Both the position numbers and the translations under genes were made by a program. From assembly GCA_944368925.1 (NCBI GenBank), contig CALVXG010000005.1, forward strand, positions 62,001 through 126,000: DNA of 64,000 nt, read 5' to 3'. The DNA is from an uncultured Clostridia bacterium (lineage in GTDB: Bacteria; Bacillota; Clostridia; Christensenellales; Borkfalkiaceae). Positions 36,661 to 47,400 of the stretch are shown here, piece after piece (the stretch's first letter is position 1; each line of letters starts with the position of its first letter). The notes beneath the pieces were generated by a model. It searched no databases. It saw nothing but the letters and a program-made list of their open reading frames with translations, and had not been told where the DNA came from.

Positions 36661-36664
36661 CGTA

Positions 36665-38278
36665 TTATTTTGCGTATTCCACTCCGCGGAATTCGCGGAT
36701 GACATTGACCTTGATCTGCCCGGGATATTCAAGTTCCTGCTCGATCTTTTTCGCAATGTCTTTCGCGAGGAAAAGCGTATGCGCGTCGTCGATCTGCTCG
36801 GGTTTTACGATCACGCGGACTTCGCGTCCAGCCTGGATCGCATAGCTCTTGTCGACGCCCTTGAACGAAGATGCAATCGCTTCCAGCTGTTCCAGACGCT
36901 TCACGTAGTTCGTGCTCGTCTCCCTGCGCGCGCCGGGACGTGCGCCCGAAATCGCGTCCGCCGCCTGCACCAGGACAGCTTCCACCGTCTTCGGCTCTAC
37001 GTCGCCGTGATGCGCCAAAATCGCATTGACAACGTTGTTGCTTTCCTTGTATTTCTTGGCGATATCCGCACCGATCTGGATATGCGTGCCTTCCTGCTCA
37101 TGGTCTACCGCCTTGCCGATGTCGTGCAAAAGCCCTGCACGTTTCGCAAGATTTACGTCCAACCCAAGCTCCGCCGCCATGATGCCCGCCAGCTGCGCCA
37201 CCTCGATCGAATGCTTGTATACGTTCTGTCCGTAACTGGTTCTGTATTTCAGTCTGCCCAGCAATTTGATGATCTCGGGATGCAGTCCGAAGATACCCAC
37301 TTCAAACATCGCCGCTTCGCCGTTTTCCTTGATCTGCTGGTCGAGTTCCTTGCGGACTTTCTCCACCGTCTCTTCGATTCTTGCAGGATGAATGCGCCCG
37401 TCGCTGATCAGCTTCTCTAAAGCCAGACGCGCAACTTCCCTGCGCACGGGATCAAATCCCGACAAAATCACGACTTCCGGCGTATCGTCGATGATCAGCT
37501 CGATCCCCGTCGCATTCTCCAATGCACGGATATTCCTGCCCTCACGCCCGATAATACGCGCTTTCATGTCGTCGTTCGGCAACGGCACGACCGATACCGT
37601 TATCTCGGAAGCATGATCGCTCGCACAGCGCTGGATCGCAAGGCTTATGATCTTCTTCGCGTTCTGATCCGCCTCATCCTTCGCCTGCTGCTCTATGTTG
37701 CGTACCTGCACCGCCACATCGTGACGCGTCTCTTCCAGAATGTTCTCCGTCAGCGCTTTCTTCGCTTCTTCCCGCGTCAGTTGCGCTACCTTCTCCAATT
37801 CCTGCAGCATCAGATCATGCTGATGATTGACTTTTTCCTGCATCTTCTTGATCTCGCCTTCCTGGCGGACAAGATTCTTTTGCTGCTGCTCCAAAGCGTC
37901 CGACTTCTTCTGCAGAGAATCTTCCTTTTTGTCAAGGTTGTCTTCCTTCTGCATGAGCCGCTGCTCCGCTTTCTGCAATTCCAGCTTCTTTTCTTTGCTT
38001 TCCCGTTCGAATTCGTTCCTTAACTTTAAGTCCTGTTCCTTAGCCTCTAAAATAGCTTCTTTCTTTAATGCCTTCGCGTCGTTTTCCGCTTCGTCCAGCA
38101 TTAATTTGATTCTTTGATTGACCTCTCCCACTTTCTTTTCGGTCAGCTTCTTATAAAGCCAGCTACCGATAAAAAAGCAGGCAGCACCAACGGCCACTAT
38201 AGCGACGGCAAGCACGATCACGACCCACAGGGGCGCCGTTGCTGCCAGAAACAGGGAGCTTAAATTCGCTGTCAACAT
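36665..38278 (-). CDS. rny: Ribonuclease Y
   Basis: 537 residues. N-terminal membrane anchor (about 17-41), a long coiled coil rich in Glu/Lys/Gln (about 45-205), KH RNA-binding domain with [17 protein letters not shown], and the HD phosphohydrolase domain with LLHDIGKA (metal-binding His-Asp). RNase Y is the main mRNA-decay endonuclease of Firmicutes, tethered to the membrane. It has a promoter of its own (38410-38438) with a leader of about 125 nt. Confidence 0.97.
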   Translation of the reverse strand: MLTANLSSLFLAATAPLWVVIVLAVAIVAVGAACFFIGSWLYKKLTEKKVGEVNQRIKLMLDEAENDAKALKKEAILEAKEQDLKLRNEFERESKEKKLELQKAEQRLMQKEDNLDKKEDSLQKKSDALEQQQKNLVRQEGEIKKMQEKVNHQHDLMLQELEKVAQLTREEAKKALTENILEETRHDVAVQVRNIEQQAKDEADQNAKKIISLAIQRCASDHASEITVSVVPLPNDDMKARIIGREGRNIRALENATGIELIIDDTPEVVILSGFDPVRREVARLALEKLISDGRIHPARIEETVEKVRKELDQQIKENGEAAMFEVGIFGLHPEIIKLLGRLKYRTSYGQNVYKHSIEVAQLAGIMAAELGLDVNLAKRAGLLHDIGKAVDHEQEGTHIQIGADIAKKYKESNNVVNAILAHHGDVEPKTVEAVLVQAADAISGARPGARRETSTNYVKRLEQLEAIASSFKGVDKSYAIQAGREVRVIVKPEQIDDAHTLFLAKDIAKKIEQELEYPGQIKVNVIREFRGVEYAK

Positions 38279-38409
38279 CGAATAGCCTCCTGTACAATGA
38301 ACTTAAATATAAACTCGGTCTGCACCCCTTCCGCTCCTTTGCCTTTTGCATTTTCTGCATATTCTCACAAATTTGCGTATGGGCACATTCCTATATTTAT
38401 ACCTATTTT

Positions 38410-38438
38410 ATTATAACGTATTTTTATACAAAAGTCAA
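38410..38438 (-). promoter_or_regulatory. Sigma-A type promoter of rny
   Basis: On the minus strand TTGACT (38433-38438), 17 nt, TATAAT (38410-38415). Confidence 0.9.
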
Positions 38439-38469
38439 CGCTATCTCAAAAATTTACGCCCCCGACACG

Positions 38470-38503
38470 AAAAAAGTTCCCGCCTTCCCGCGGGAACTTT
38501 TTT
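38470..38503 (-). terminator. Terminator of the ftsK-recA-nadE operon
   Basis: A 13-bp stem (38470-38482 with 38491-38503) and 8-nt loop, 3 nt after the nadE stop. The T-run is part of the stem's 3' arm, typical for strong intrinsic terminators. Confidence 0.85.
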
Positions 38504-38505
38504 CT

Positions 38506-40419
38506 TTATAAATTTTCCGTTTCCTTAATCCAAAGCGCCGCCACGGCGTCCGAAGGCATGCGCCAATCCCCGCGCGGCGACAGCGTCACCGAACCGATCT
38601 TTACCCCGTCCGGCAGACACGAACGCTTGAATTGCTGCGAGAAAAACCTTCTGTAAAAATTCAGAAGCCACTTTTTCAGAACGGCATCGTCGTATATATT
38701 GCAAAATACATTCTTCGCGAGATAAAACACCTTCGAAGGCGGGAATCCCCAGCGGATCGCATAATACAGATAAAAATCATGCAATTCGTACGGGCCCACG
38801 AGCTCTTCCGTCTTTTGCACGATCTTGCCGTCTTCCGGAGGCAAAAGCTCGGGACTGATCTCCGTGTTCATGATGCCTTCGAGCGCGCGTTCTGCCTTTC
38901 CGCCCAGCCTCTTCGCTTCGTGCGCGATCAGAAACTTCACCAGCGTCTTCGGCACGCTCGCATTCACGCCGTACATGGACATATGATCCCCGTTGTACGT
39001 CGCCCAGCCCAACGCCAGTTCGCTCAGATCCCCCGTGCCGATCACCAGTCCGCCTTTGTCGTTCGCAAGATCCATCAAAACCAGCGTGCGCGTGCGCGCC
39101 TGCGCATTTTCATACGCCGCGTTGTGTACCGACTCATCGTGCCCGATGTCTTTAAAGTGCCGTCGCACCGCTTCCCCGATCGGAACGGTACGATACGTCA
39201 CGCCCAATTCTTTCATCAGCCGCAGCGCATTGTTCTTCGTCTTGCTCGTCGTCCCGAAACAAGGCATCGTCACCGCCAGGATATCCTTCCTGTCCTTTTT
39301 CAGCGCGTCGAACGCGCGCACCGTGACCAAAAGCGCAAGCGCGCTGTCCAGTCCGCCCGAAATACCGATCACGGCCGTCTTCGCGCCCGTATGTTCCAGA
39401 CGCTTTTTCAGTCCCGCCGCCTGCATGGTAAGGATCAGTTCCGCGCGCCCGTACAGCTGCGCTTCCCCTTGCGGCACGAACGGGAACCGCGGGAATTTCC
39501 GCGTGAGCGCAGACCAATCGCTCCCCGCCGAAAACGCGACCGATTCGTACCCTTCCAACGACTCCGTATCGTAAAAGGTGTTGATCCTGCGCCGCTCGTA
39601 TGCCAATTTGCGGACGTCGATCTCCGATACCGCCAGCCCGCTCCCCGCAAACGGCTCGTTCTCACACAGAAGTTCGCCGTTTTCGCAGATCATGTTGTGA
39701 CCGGAAAACACCATGTCCGTCGTCGACTCGCCTTCGCCCGCGTCCGCATAGACGTACCCGCACACCGTTTTGGCCGATTGCGCTTTGACGAGCAGCCGCC
39801 TGTATTCCGCTTTGCCCGCCGTCTCGTCGCTCGCCGACAGGTTCACGATGATATTCGCCCCCGCCAACGCATGCGACACGGAGGGCGGCGCGGGTACCCA
39901 CAGATCTTCGCACAGCTCCGCCGCGACCGAAAAATCCGGCTCGCTCTCCGAACGCAATACGATCTTCCTGCCGAACGGCACTTCGTAACCGTCGAAAACG
40001 ACCGTTCTGTTTTCGCCTACATACGGCTGAAAATTGCGCTTTTCATAAAATTCCGCATAGTTCGGCAGATGCCGCTTGGGAATCAGCGCGATCACTTTTC
40101 CGCCGTTTACCGCCGCCGCACAGTTATACAACACGCCGTCCGTCTTGAACGGTACCCCGACAAAAATCAGGGCATTGTAGTTTTCCGTCTGCTTTGCAAC
40201 CTTCTTCAACGCCTCCATGGCGCCCTGCAGGAGCACGTCCTGCCCGAACAGGTCGCCGCAGGTATAGCCGCATACGCACAGCTCCGGAAATACCAGCAGT
40301 TCCGCGCCCGCTTTCTCCGCTTCCGCACAGCAGCGCACGATCGACTCCGCGTTAAACTCCGTGTCCGCGACCCTGATCTGCGGCGTCGCCGCCGCAACTT
40401 TGATAAATCCGTACTTCAT
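38506..40419 (-). CDS. nadE: NAD+ synthase, glutamine-hydrolysing
   Basis: 637 residues. N-terminal nitrilase-type glutaminase domain with the Glu (LVFPELCVCGYTCGD), Lys (IPKRHLPNYAEFYEKR) and Cys (AELCEDLW) triad; C-terminal synthetase domain with P-loop ISGGLDSALALL and the GTGDLSELALGWATYNGD segment. It amidates deamido-NAD with glutamine-derived ammonia. Cytoplasmic. It lies 6 nt after recA, an unusual place, since nadE is normally not in this cluster. Confidence 0.96.
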   Translation of the reverse strand: MKYGFIKVAAATPQIRVADTEFNAESIVRCCAEAEKAGAELLVFPELCVCGYTCGDLFGQDVLLQGAMEALKKVAKQTENYNALIFVGVPFKTDGVLYNCAAAVNGGKVIALIPKRHLPNYAEFYEKRNFQPYVGENRTVVFDGYEVPFGRKIVLRSESEPDFSVAAELCEDLWVPAPPSVSHALAGANIIVNLSASDETAGKAEYRRLLVKAQSAKTVCGYVYADAGEGESTTDMVFSGHNMICENGELLCENEPFAGSGLAVSEIDVRKLAYERRRINTFYDTESLEGYESVAFSAGSDWSALTRKFPRFPFVPQGEAQLYGRAELILTMQAAGLKKRLEHTGAKTAVIGISGGLDSALALLVTVRAFDALKKDRKDILAVTMPCFGTTSKTKNNALRLMKELGVTYRTVPIGEAVRRHFKDIGHDESVHNAAYENAQARTRTLVLMDLANDKGGLVIGTGDLSELALGWATYNGDHMSMYGVNASVPKTLVKFLIAHEAKRLGGKAERALEGIMNTEISPELLPPEDGKIVQKTEELVGPYELHDFYLYYAIRWGFPPSKVFYLAKNVFCNIYDDAVLKKWLLNFYRRFFSQQFKRSCLPDGVKIGSVTLSPRGDWRMPSDAVAALWIKETENL

Positions 40420-40425
40420 CGGAAA

Positions 40426-41466
40426 TTATTCTTCCTCACCCTCTTCGCCGTCCTCTTCTTCCACGGGCTCGTCTTTGGCAGGTTTATATGCCGCACGGAT
40501 CTTCGCTTCGATCTCCGCCGCTTTCTCCGGATTGTTTTTCAGCCATTCACGCATGCGCTCTCTGCCCTGCGCCACTTTCTCCCCGCCGTAAGAGAACCAC
40601 GCGCCGCTCTTTGCGATCACGTCGCACGCGCAGCCGAGGTCGATCAGGCACCCTTCCTGCGAAATGCCCTCTCCGTAAAGTATGTCAAATTCCGCCGTCT
40701 TGAACGGAGGCGCAAGCTTGTTCTTCACGATCTTCGCCTTCGTGCGGTTACCCATAATCCCTTCGCTGTCCTTCAACGCGTCCGCCTTGCGCACGTCGAT
40801 ACGCACGCTGGCATAGAATTTCAGCGCTTTGCCGCCCGGCGTCGTCTCCGGATTCCCGAACATGACCCCGACTTTTTCACGCAGCTGGTTGATGAATATC
40901 ACGCACGTGTGCGATTTGTTGATGATACCCGTCAGTTTGCGCAGCGCCTGCGACATAAGCCGCGCCTGCAACCCGACGTGCGAATCGCCCATGTCGCCCT
41001 CGATCTCCGCTTTCGGCGTGAGCGCCGCCACCGAGTCGATGACGATCAGATCGACCGCGCCGCTGCGAACCAGCGAATCGGTAATGTCCAGCGCCTGTTC
41101 GCCCGTGTCCGGCTGGGACACGTACAGGTTATCCAGATCCACCCCCAGCTTCTTCGCATACACGGGATCCAGCGCGTGCTCGGCATCGACAAATGCCGCA
41201 ATGCCGCCCATCTTCTGGATCTGCGCGATCGCGTGCAGCGCGACCGTCGTCTTACCCGAAGACTCCGGCCCGTAAATCTCGATGATCCTCCCGCGCGGAA
41301 GCCCGCCGATCCCCAGCGCGATATCCAGCGAAAGACAGCCCGTCGGTATCACTTCGATATCCGTGTTGCCAGCCGCATCGCCGAGCTTCATGATGGCTCC
41401 CTTGCCATAATGCTTCTCGATCTGCGCCAATACCTGATCCAATGCTTTGAGTTTTTCGTTATCCAT
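40426..41466 (-). CDS. recA: RecA recombinase
   Basis: 346 residues of normal length. Walker [10 protein letters not shown], the [11 protein letters not shown]alker B and DNA-binding loop sequences are intact; the C-terminus is acidic ([11 protein letters not shown]). It pairs homologous DNA and activates LexA cleavage. No SOS-type operator is seen in the 28-nt gap after cinA, so control is probably through the ftsK promoter or an internal promoter inside cinA. Confidence 0.98.
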   Translation of the reverse strand: MDNEKLKALDQVLAQIEKHYGKGAIMKLGDAAGNTDIEVIPTGCLSLDIALGIGGLPRGRIIEIYGPESSGKTTVALHAIAQIQKMGGIAAFVDAEHALDPVYAKKLGVDLDNLYVSQPDTGEQALDITDSLVRSGAVDLIVIDSVAALTPKAEIEGDMGDSHVGLQARLMSQALRKLTGIINKSHTCVIFINQLREKVGVMFGNPETTPGGKALKFYASVRIDVRKADALKDSEGIMGNRTKAKIVKNKLAPPFKTAEFDILYGEGISQEGCLIDLGCACDVIAKSGAWFSYGGEKVAQGRERMREWLKNNPEKAAEIEAKIRAAYKPAKDEPVEEEDGEEGEEE

Positions 41467-41494
41467 GCAAAATCTCTCCGATTATTTTTTTCCG

Positions 41495-42568
41495 TTATTT
41501 GATCTGTTTATACAACAAGAACAGCGCCTGCGTGATCGCCCTATGCGTGATCTGCGCGCGCGTGCCCTTGAACATATACTTGTAAACGTAGATCGCTTCC
41601 TTCGTCCCCGCCGCGATATAACAGAGTCCCACGGGCTTATTCGTATTGTCCGATGCGGGCCCCGCGATCCCCGTCGTCGAGAGAACGACCGAACACTCCC
41701 CCGTCGCCAAAAGTCCCGCGGCCATTTCATACGCCGTCTCGTCCGACACCGCGCCCTGCTCGTTGAGCGTCTCGGCAAGCACTCCCAGCCGCCTGCGCTT
41801 GGAACCGTTTTCATACGCCACGATGCTCTCGAACAAAACTTCGCTCACCCCGGGGATCTCGATCAGCGACGACGCGACCCCGCCGCCCGTGAACGATTCG
41901 GCAACGCTCAGTTTCTGCCCGCGCAGCTTCAAAAGCTCGTACACACGCTTGTTGAGCGGCGTATCGTCGATCGCATACACGTAGTCGTTGAGTCCGCCCG
42001 CTATGATCCGCTGCGCTTCATCCACCTGCGTTTTGGGCGCATCGCTGTACGATATCCGTATCCGCACGTCTCCGTCTTTTTCCTCAGCCTCGATCGCGGT
42101 GTCCTTCGCCGCCGCGCGCGCCTCCTCCAAAACCTTGCTCAAAAGATCTTTCGGCACCCCGCACGCCCGCACAAACACGCTCGCAAAGGTAACCGAATAT
42201 TTTTCTTTCAGCCAGGGCAAGACCTCGCCGTACACGAGCGTCGACCCTTCCTCGCCGAATGCGAGCGCAAAAAAACATTTTTTGCCCGCTTCCAGCACCG
42301 TTCCTTCAAACGAGCTTCCCTTGACAAGCTCGCATACCTTTCCGCGAAGCTCCGCCAAGCGCTCTTGCTCCGCAAACAAAAAGATATTGTCAAAAAAATT
42401 TTTGCACTCGATGATCGTCTGTGCAAATTCGTGCGCGTCCCCTTCCGCGAGAATCAGATATTTGTCGATCGGAAAACCTCCGTCCGACAGAATCTGTGCG
42501 CTCTCTTCAAATTCGCCGCCACTGAATCTTTTTCTCTTGTTCCGTACAACGATACAGACATTTTTCAT
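41495..42568 (-). CDS. cinA: CinA-like protein, intact amidase domain with divergent N-terminus
   Basis: 357 residues. The C-terminal CinA amidase domain (about 205-357) is conserved: LSVAESFTGGGVASSLIEIP, YENGSKRRRLGV, GAVSDETAYEMAAGLL, STTGIAGP. It removes the amide from nicotinamide mononucleotide. The N-terminal molybdopterin-binding-like (COG1058) part is shorter and lacks the usual GTELLLG and GGLGPT motifs, so it may have lost its ADP-ribose pyrophosphatase role. Overlaps pgsA by 4 nt. The proximity to nadE, also in NAD salvage, may be functional. Confidence 0.85.
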   Translation of the reverse strand: MKNVCIVVRNKRKRFSGGEFEESAQILSDGGFPIDKYLILAEGDAHEFAQTIIECKNFFDNIFLFAEQERLAELRGKVCELVKGSSFEGTVLEAGKKCFFALAFGEEGSTLVYGEVLPWLKEKYSVTFASVFVRACGVPKDLLSKVLEEARAAAKDTAIEAEEKDGDVRIRISYSDAPKTQVDEAQRIIAGGLNDYVYAIDDTPLNKRVYELLKLRGQKLSVAESFTGGGVASSLIEIPGVSEVLFESIVAYENGSKRRRLGVLAETLNEQGAVSDETAYEMAAGLLATGECSVVLSTTGIAGPASDNTNKPVGLCYIAAGTKEAIYVYKYMFKGTRAQITHRAITQALFLLYKQIK

Positions 42569-43167
42569 TGCCGTGTCTCTTTAAAAACCGCTCTGTTTTT
42601 TACGATATATCCTGCGCCCGACCAGATCGTGAGCACCGCCGCGATCCCCAGCGCCACGATGCCGATCCCGTTCAGCACGCGGCTCGCCTGTACGATCCCG
42701 AAAAAGTCCGCCCCCGCCAGGAGCATCGCGATCGAAATATCCTGAAACGTCGTCTTGACTTTGCCGACTTTGTCCGCCGCCAGCACAAGCCCCGTCGACG
42801 CAGCCACCATGCGGAACCCGCTCACGATCAGCTCGCGCGCCAGAATCACCGCCACGCATACCCCCGCATAGATCAGAACCCAGTCCGCATTCCATAAAAC
42901 CGTCAGCGTCCCCTGCCGCACCAACAGCAAAATAAACGCCGTCGAAACAAGCACCTTGTCCGCGATCGGATCGAGAAATTTCCCGAGATTGGTCACCAGA
43001 TTGCGCGAACGCGCGATGTGCCCGTCGATAAAATCCGTGCAGGCCGCCACCACAAAAATGACCGCCGAAATAAAATAATTGTAAGGGATCACGTCCAGAA
43101 AAAAGATCACCGCAAACACGGGTATCAGCAATATGCGCGAAAGTGTGATTTTATTGGGCAGATTCAT
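42565..43167 (-). CDS. pgsA: CDP-diacylglycerol-glycerol-3-phosphate 3-phosphatidyltransferase
   Basis: 200 residues. The CDP-alcohol phosphatidyltransferase motif is intact (TDFIDGHIARSRNLVT then NLGKFLDPIAD: D-DG-AR-G-D-D). About five membrane helices. Makes phosphatidylglycerol phosphate at the membrane. It overlaps rimO by 17 nt and cinA by 4 nt; the ftsK-pgsA-cinA-recA order is conserved in Firmicutes. Confidence 0.96.
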   Translation of the reverse strand: MNLPNKITLSRILLIPVFAVIFFLDVIPYNYFISAVIFVVAACTDFIDGHIARSRNLVTNLGKFLDPIADKVLVSTAFILLLVRQGTLTVLWNADWVLIYAGVCVAVILARELIVSGFRMVAASTGLVLAADKVGKVKTTFQDISIAMLLAGADFFGIVQASRVLNGIGIVALGIAAVLTIWSGAGYIVKNRAVFKETRQ

Positions 43168-44485
43168 CGTAGTCCTCCGTTTCGCCGTACAGATCGTAGC
43201 TGTCCGCTTTTTTTATCAGAACCTTGTACCGCTCGCCTTGTTCCGCCTGCGGCGCAAAGAAATATACCTTTCCGTCAATCTCCGGCGCGCTCCAATACGC
43301 CCGCCCTACAAAACATCCTTTGTCGTAATCGATCCCGTCACACAAGACTTCGACCGATTTTCCGACATACCCTCGCAAAAATTCCGACGAAACCTCTCTC
43401 TGCACGCGATACAGCGCGCGCATCCTGCGCTCCTTTTCCCGCGCAGGGATCTGCCCTTTCAGCCGGTATGCCGCCGTTTCCGGCTCCCGCGAATAGGCAA
43501 AAAATCCACAGTTCGTCAGCTTCGCTTCCCGCAAAAATTCCCCGAGCGCTTCCGATTCTTCCCGCGTCTCCGTAGGAAATCCCGCAATGAACGTCGAACG
43601 GATCGCGATCCCTTTCACGCGCTCCCGCAAAGTGCGGATGAGCTCCAGATACTCCGCACGCGATCCCTTGCGGTTCATCAGTTTCAGGATGCGGTCTTCG
43701 CTGTGCTGCAACGGTATGTCCAGATATTTGACAAGTTTGTCGTTCTCCGCAAGTTCGCGGATCAGATCTTCCCCGATGACGTCCGGATAACAGTACAACA
43801 ACCGCACCGACTGTATGTTTTCCAGCGCCGTCAGCCGCCGTATCAGCTCCGTGAATTTGTTTTCTCCGTACAAATCTTCCCCGTAACGCGTCGTGTCCTG
43901 CGCGACAAGGATCAGCTCGGACAAGTCCCCGAGCCCCGCCGCTTCCGCAACGAGTTTCTCCATCGGATAGGAACGGTATTTCCCGCGTATCTTCGGGATC
44001 AGACAGTAGGTACAATAATTGTTGCACCCGTCCGCGATCTTCAGATACGCATAATGCAGCGGCGTCGTCAGCGTTCTCTGCCCGCCCCATTCGTGCCCGC
44101 TGTGCACCATGTTCACGCGGCCTTCCGTATACGAACGCTCGATCGCCTCGATCAGCTTGTCCGCATCGTTACAGCCGAGAAATACGTCCGCTTCCGTCAG
44201 CGACGGGAACAGCTCCGCCGAAAATTTTTCCGGCAGACAACCCGTCACCACGATCTTTTCAAGATTGCCGCCCCTGTACGCATCGCAATCCAATACGGTG
44301 TCGATCGCTTCCTTCCGCGCCGCATTCAAAAATGCGCAGGTGTTCACGATCAGTACGTTCGCTTCGGCCATGTCGTCCGTGATGCAGTATCCCTTTTCGC
44401 GCAATATCCCCAAAAGCCGCTCCGCATCCACCCGGTTTTTGTCACAACCGAGCGAGACCATGCCGAATTTCTTCTTCTCAAGCAT
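43151..44485 (-). CDS. rimO: RimO, ribosomal protein S12 methylthiotransferase
   Basis: 444 residues. N-terminal methylthiotransferase domain with cluster cysteines (SLGCDKNRVDAE, NTCAFL, TGCLPEKF), radical SAM motif CNNYCTYCLIP, and a C-terminal TRAM domain (about 375-435). The SLGCDKN form separates RimO from MiaB. It methylthiolates Asp of ribosomal protein S12. It begins 2 nt after the ftsK stop and overlaps pgsA. Confidence 0.95.
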   Translation of the reverse strand: MLEKKKFGMVSLGCDKNRVDAERLLGILREKGYCITDDMAEANVLIVNTCAFLNAARKEAIDTVLDCDAYRGGNLEKIVVTGCLPEKFSAELFPSLTEADVFLGCNDADKLIEAIERSYTEGRVNMVHSGHEWGGQRTLTTPLHYAYLKIADGCNNYCTYCLIPKIRGKYRSYPMEKLVAEAAGLGDLSELILVAQDTTRYGEDLYGENKFTELIRRLTALENIQSVRLLYCYPDVIGEDLIRELAENDKLVKYLDIPLQHSEDRILKLMNRKGSRAEYLELIRTLRERVKGIAIRSTFIAGFPTETREESEALGEFLREAKLTNCGFFAYSREPETAAYRLKGQIPAREKERRMRALYRVQREVSSEFLRGYVGKSVEVLCDGIDYDKGCFVGRAYWSAPEIDGKVYFFAPQAEQGERYKVLIKKADSYDLYGETEDYDESAQ

Positions 44486-44487
44486 CT

Positions 44488-47400
44488 TTAATCTCCGTAA
44501 TCACCGTATTTGCTGTCAAATTCTTCCTGCGTCAGAAGCACCTTCCGCGCTTTCGCTCCGTCAAACGCCGAAATGTACCCCATGTTCTCCATCCACTCGA
44601 TGATCTTGCCCGCCTTCGGATATCCCACCGAACAGCGTCTCTGTATCATCGATATCGACGCCTGGCCGATCGAAACGACATACCGCAGCGCTTCAATGTA
44701 CACCGCTTCCACACTATCGTCGTCGCCCGAATCGCTTCCGCCCGTACCGCCTTTTTCATTGTTGATATAATCGGCCACCCGATCGTCAAAATACGCTTCG
44801 TTGTTCGATTTGATATAATCGACAACCGCTTCGATCTCCGGGTTCGTAACATACGCACCCTGCACGCGCTTCGGGAACGTCATGGACGCAGTCCGATACA
44901 ACAGATCCCCTTGCCCGAGCAGATTCTCCGCCCCCGATTCGTCCAGAATCGTGCGCGAATCCACTTCCTGCGTGACTTTCAGCGCGATACGCGTAGGCAG
45001 GTTGGATTTGATAACGCCCGTAATGACGTTCACCGACGGCCTCTGCGTCGCAAGTATCAGATGTATGCCCGCCGCACGCGACTTCTGCGTCAGCCGCTGG
45101 ATCCTGTCCTCAATGTCTTTCTTCGCCACCGACATCAGATCCGCAAGCTCGTCGATGATGATCACGATCTTCGGCAGCATCTCTTCATCGGGATTCAGAT
45201 GCGCATTGTATTCGTTCACTTCGCGAACCAGCACGCCGCTGCGCGTCTTTTCTTTGAACAACGAATAACGGCGCTCCATCTCCACGATCGCCCAGTTCAG
45301 CATCGTCACTACCTTCGCGGGATCGTTGATGATCTCGTTGATCATCAGATGCGGCAGTTTGTCGTAAATGTTGAATTCCACCTGCTTCGGGTCTACCAGT
45401 ATTATGCGCAGCTCTTCCGGGCTGTATTTGTATAGCAGGCTGATGATCAACGCGTGCAAACAAACCGATTTACCCGAGTTCGTAGCACCCGCCACCAGCA
45501 GGTGCGTCATCTTCACGATGTCCCCGCACACAGGCCTTCCGCCGATATCTTTCCCGATACCGAATTCCAGCGAACCCGGTTTCGCGTTCACAAATTCGGG
45601 CGAAAGCAACAGATCTTTCAGTCCGACCGTCTCTTTGTTCTCGTTCGGCACTTCTATGCTGATCAAGCCGCTCTCGTAGTTGATCTGTACGTTGATGCCG
45701 TCTTTCGCATGCAGACGCATCGCCAGCTCATTATTGCAACCCAGCACGCGCGCCGTGGGAATATTGCCCGGTATGTTGATCTCATACCTCGTCACCGAAG
45801 GCCCGCGCGTCACTTTTTCTACCTCGCAAGGAATCTTCAGCGCCGCCAGCGTCTCCACGATCGTGTCTTTGCTTTGCTCGACTTCTTCCGTGTTCACCGA
45901 CGCCGTCAGATTCGGATAATCACGCAAAAGATCCAGGGACGGCGCCTTGTATTTTGCATAGACGTGCTTCGGCCGCGCCTCCTCTTTCGCCGGCTCCGCA
46001 GGCTGCGAAAGGCGGTCGCGCCCACGCGTCAGTCCCGCGCTTTCCGGCTCCCGACGGCTGCGCACCTGCTCCATCGCATCGGGTACGGAACTCTCTTCCG
46101 GCATGTCGTCGTCAAAGAGATTCACTGCCGAATCAAATTCGTCCGTGATCGGCTTCAAACCCGGCTCTTCCTCTTTCGAAGGCTCCGAGAACGGATCCGT
46201 GCGCCCGCTTTCCGACGCACGCGGCGTTTCGCCGCGCATCCTTCCCGAAAGATCGTCCGCTCCCGCGTCCGTTATTCCGCTCTCTCGTACGGGCGGCTGT
46301 GCACGCATGCCCGCGCTCTCTCCGCGCGGCGTGCGTCCCGTCTCACGCATTCCCTGCCCGTCCGACTGCACATCGTCCGAAGGAGTTTCTGCGCCGCGGC
46401 GATTCGGCAAACTTCCGAACCCGACCCGACGCATCGTCTCCGATACGTCTATACTCTGCTTGTCCGCTTTCTCCGCCGCAGGCGGTTCCGAAGGAGCGGT
46501 TTCCCTCCTTCCGAGGTTTTCTCCGAAAGTCGGACGGCTGTCCGCCTCCGTATTCTGCGGCGCACTCGCGGCATAACCGCCGCGCACGCCGCTCTGCTCC
46601 TCCGAAGGAACGGAACGGTGCGCGGGCTTTTCCCCGCGCGCGGAATAATCCGTCGGTACATCGTTGCGGTAAAAATCTTCCGTTTTATGCGGCTGTTCCG
46701 TCTGCGCCGTCGTATCCGTCACGATCTTTTTCGGCCTTTCCGAATACGAAATGTTATTCTCCGTCCCGTCCGCATACAAGTCCGAATACGTCGCGGCGGG
46801 TTTTTCTTCCTTCGGCGTCTCCGTCTTTTCGTCCTGCGGCTGCGGCGCAGGCGTGCGCGGCGTGCTCAGTTCGTGCCCTTCCGAAAAATTGCTGCTGCCC
46901 GGCGTACGGAAATTGTTCGAATATTGTTCGCGGCTGATCGCGCCGCGATTCGGATTGTTGAAATAAGAATCTTTGTCAAAAATACCGTTGGACGTATAGC
47001 TGCCGTACGGTGCAGGCTCCGCAGGCTTGGACGAGCGCGACGGCGAAGACGAGCCGCCCGAACCGAACCGCTCGTTGTACCAGCTGTAATCTCCCGCGCC
47101 CTTGCGGTCCGGATACAGAATACTGTGACTCTGCGCATACGGACTGACAGGCGCGCTCTGCGCCTGTGCTTTTTCCGCACGCCGCGTTTCCTGCCGCATC
47201 TCGCGCTTCGTCTTCATGTCGAATTCGTCGCCGATCGCATACAAACGCTTGGAACGGGCCGCCGAATTTTCGGGCGGCTGCACGTACATCTGCGAAGGCT
47301 GCGCCGCCGTCTGCTGCGGCTGCGCATACACCTGCGACGGCTGCACGCTTGCCGTTTCCCCCTGCTGCTGCACGGGATCCGCATAATTTAACGAATACAG

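Noticed and set aside
36481..36756. Minus-strand frame with nine-residue repeats (AERPLADRF type)
   Set aside because: It begins inside rny in another frame, spans the rny terminator and lacks a ribosome site; the repeat is better explained at DNA level.
41467..41494. SOS (LexA) box before recA
   Set aside because: No GAAC-N4-GTTC-like sequence is present in the 28-nt gap or in the ftsK promoter region.
38632..41502. A 956-codon open frame on the plus strand
   Set aside because: It is antisense to nadE and recA, which are unmistakable; the open frame results from codon usage with few reverse stops. Its translation is Arg/His/Gln-rich with no family features.
45454..47391. A 645-codon open frame on the plus strand
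   Set aside because: Antisense shadow of the ftsK linker, Arg-rich low-complexity translation, no ribosome site or promoter.
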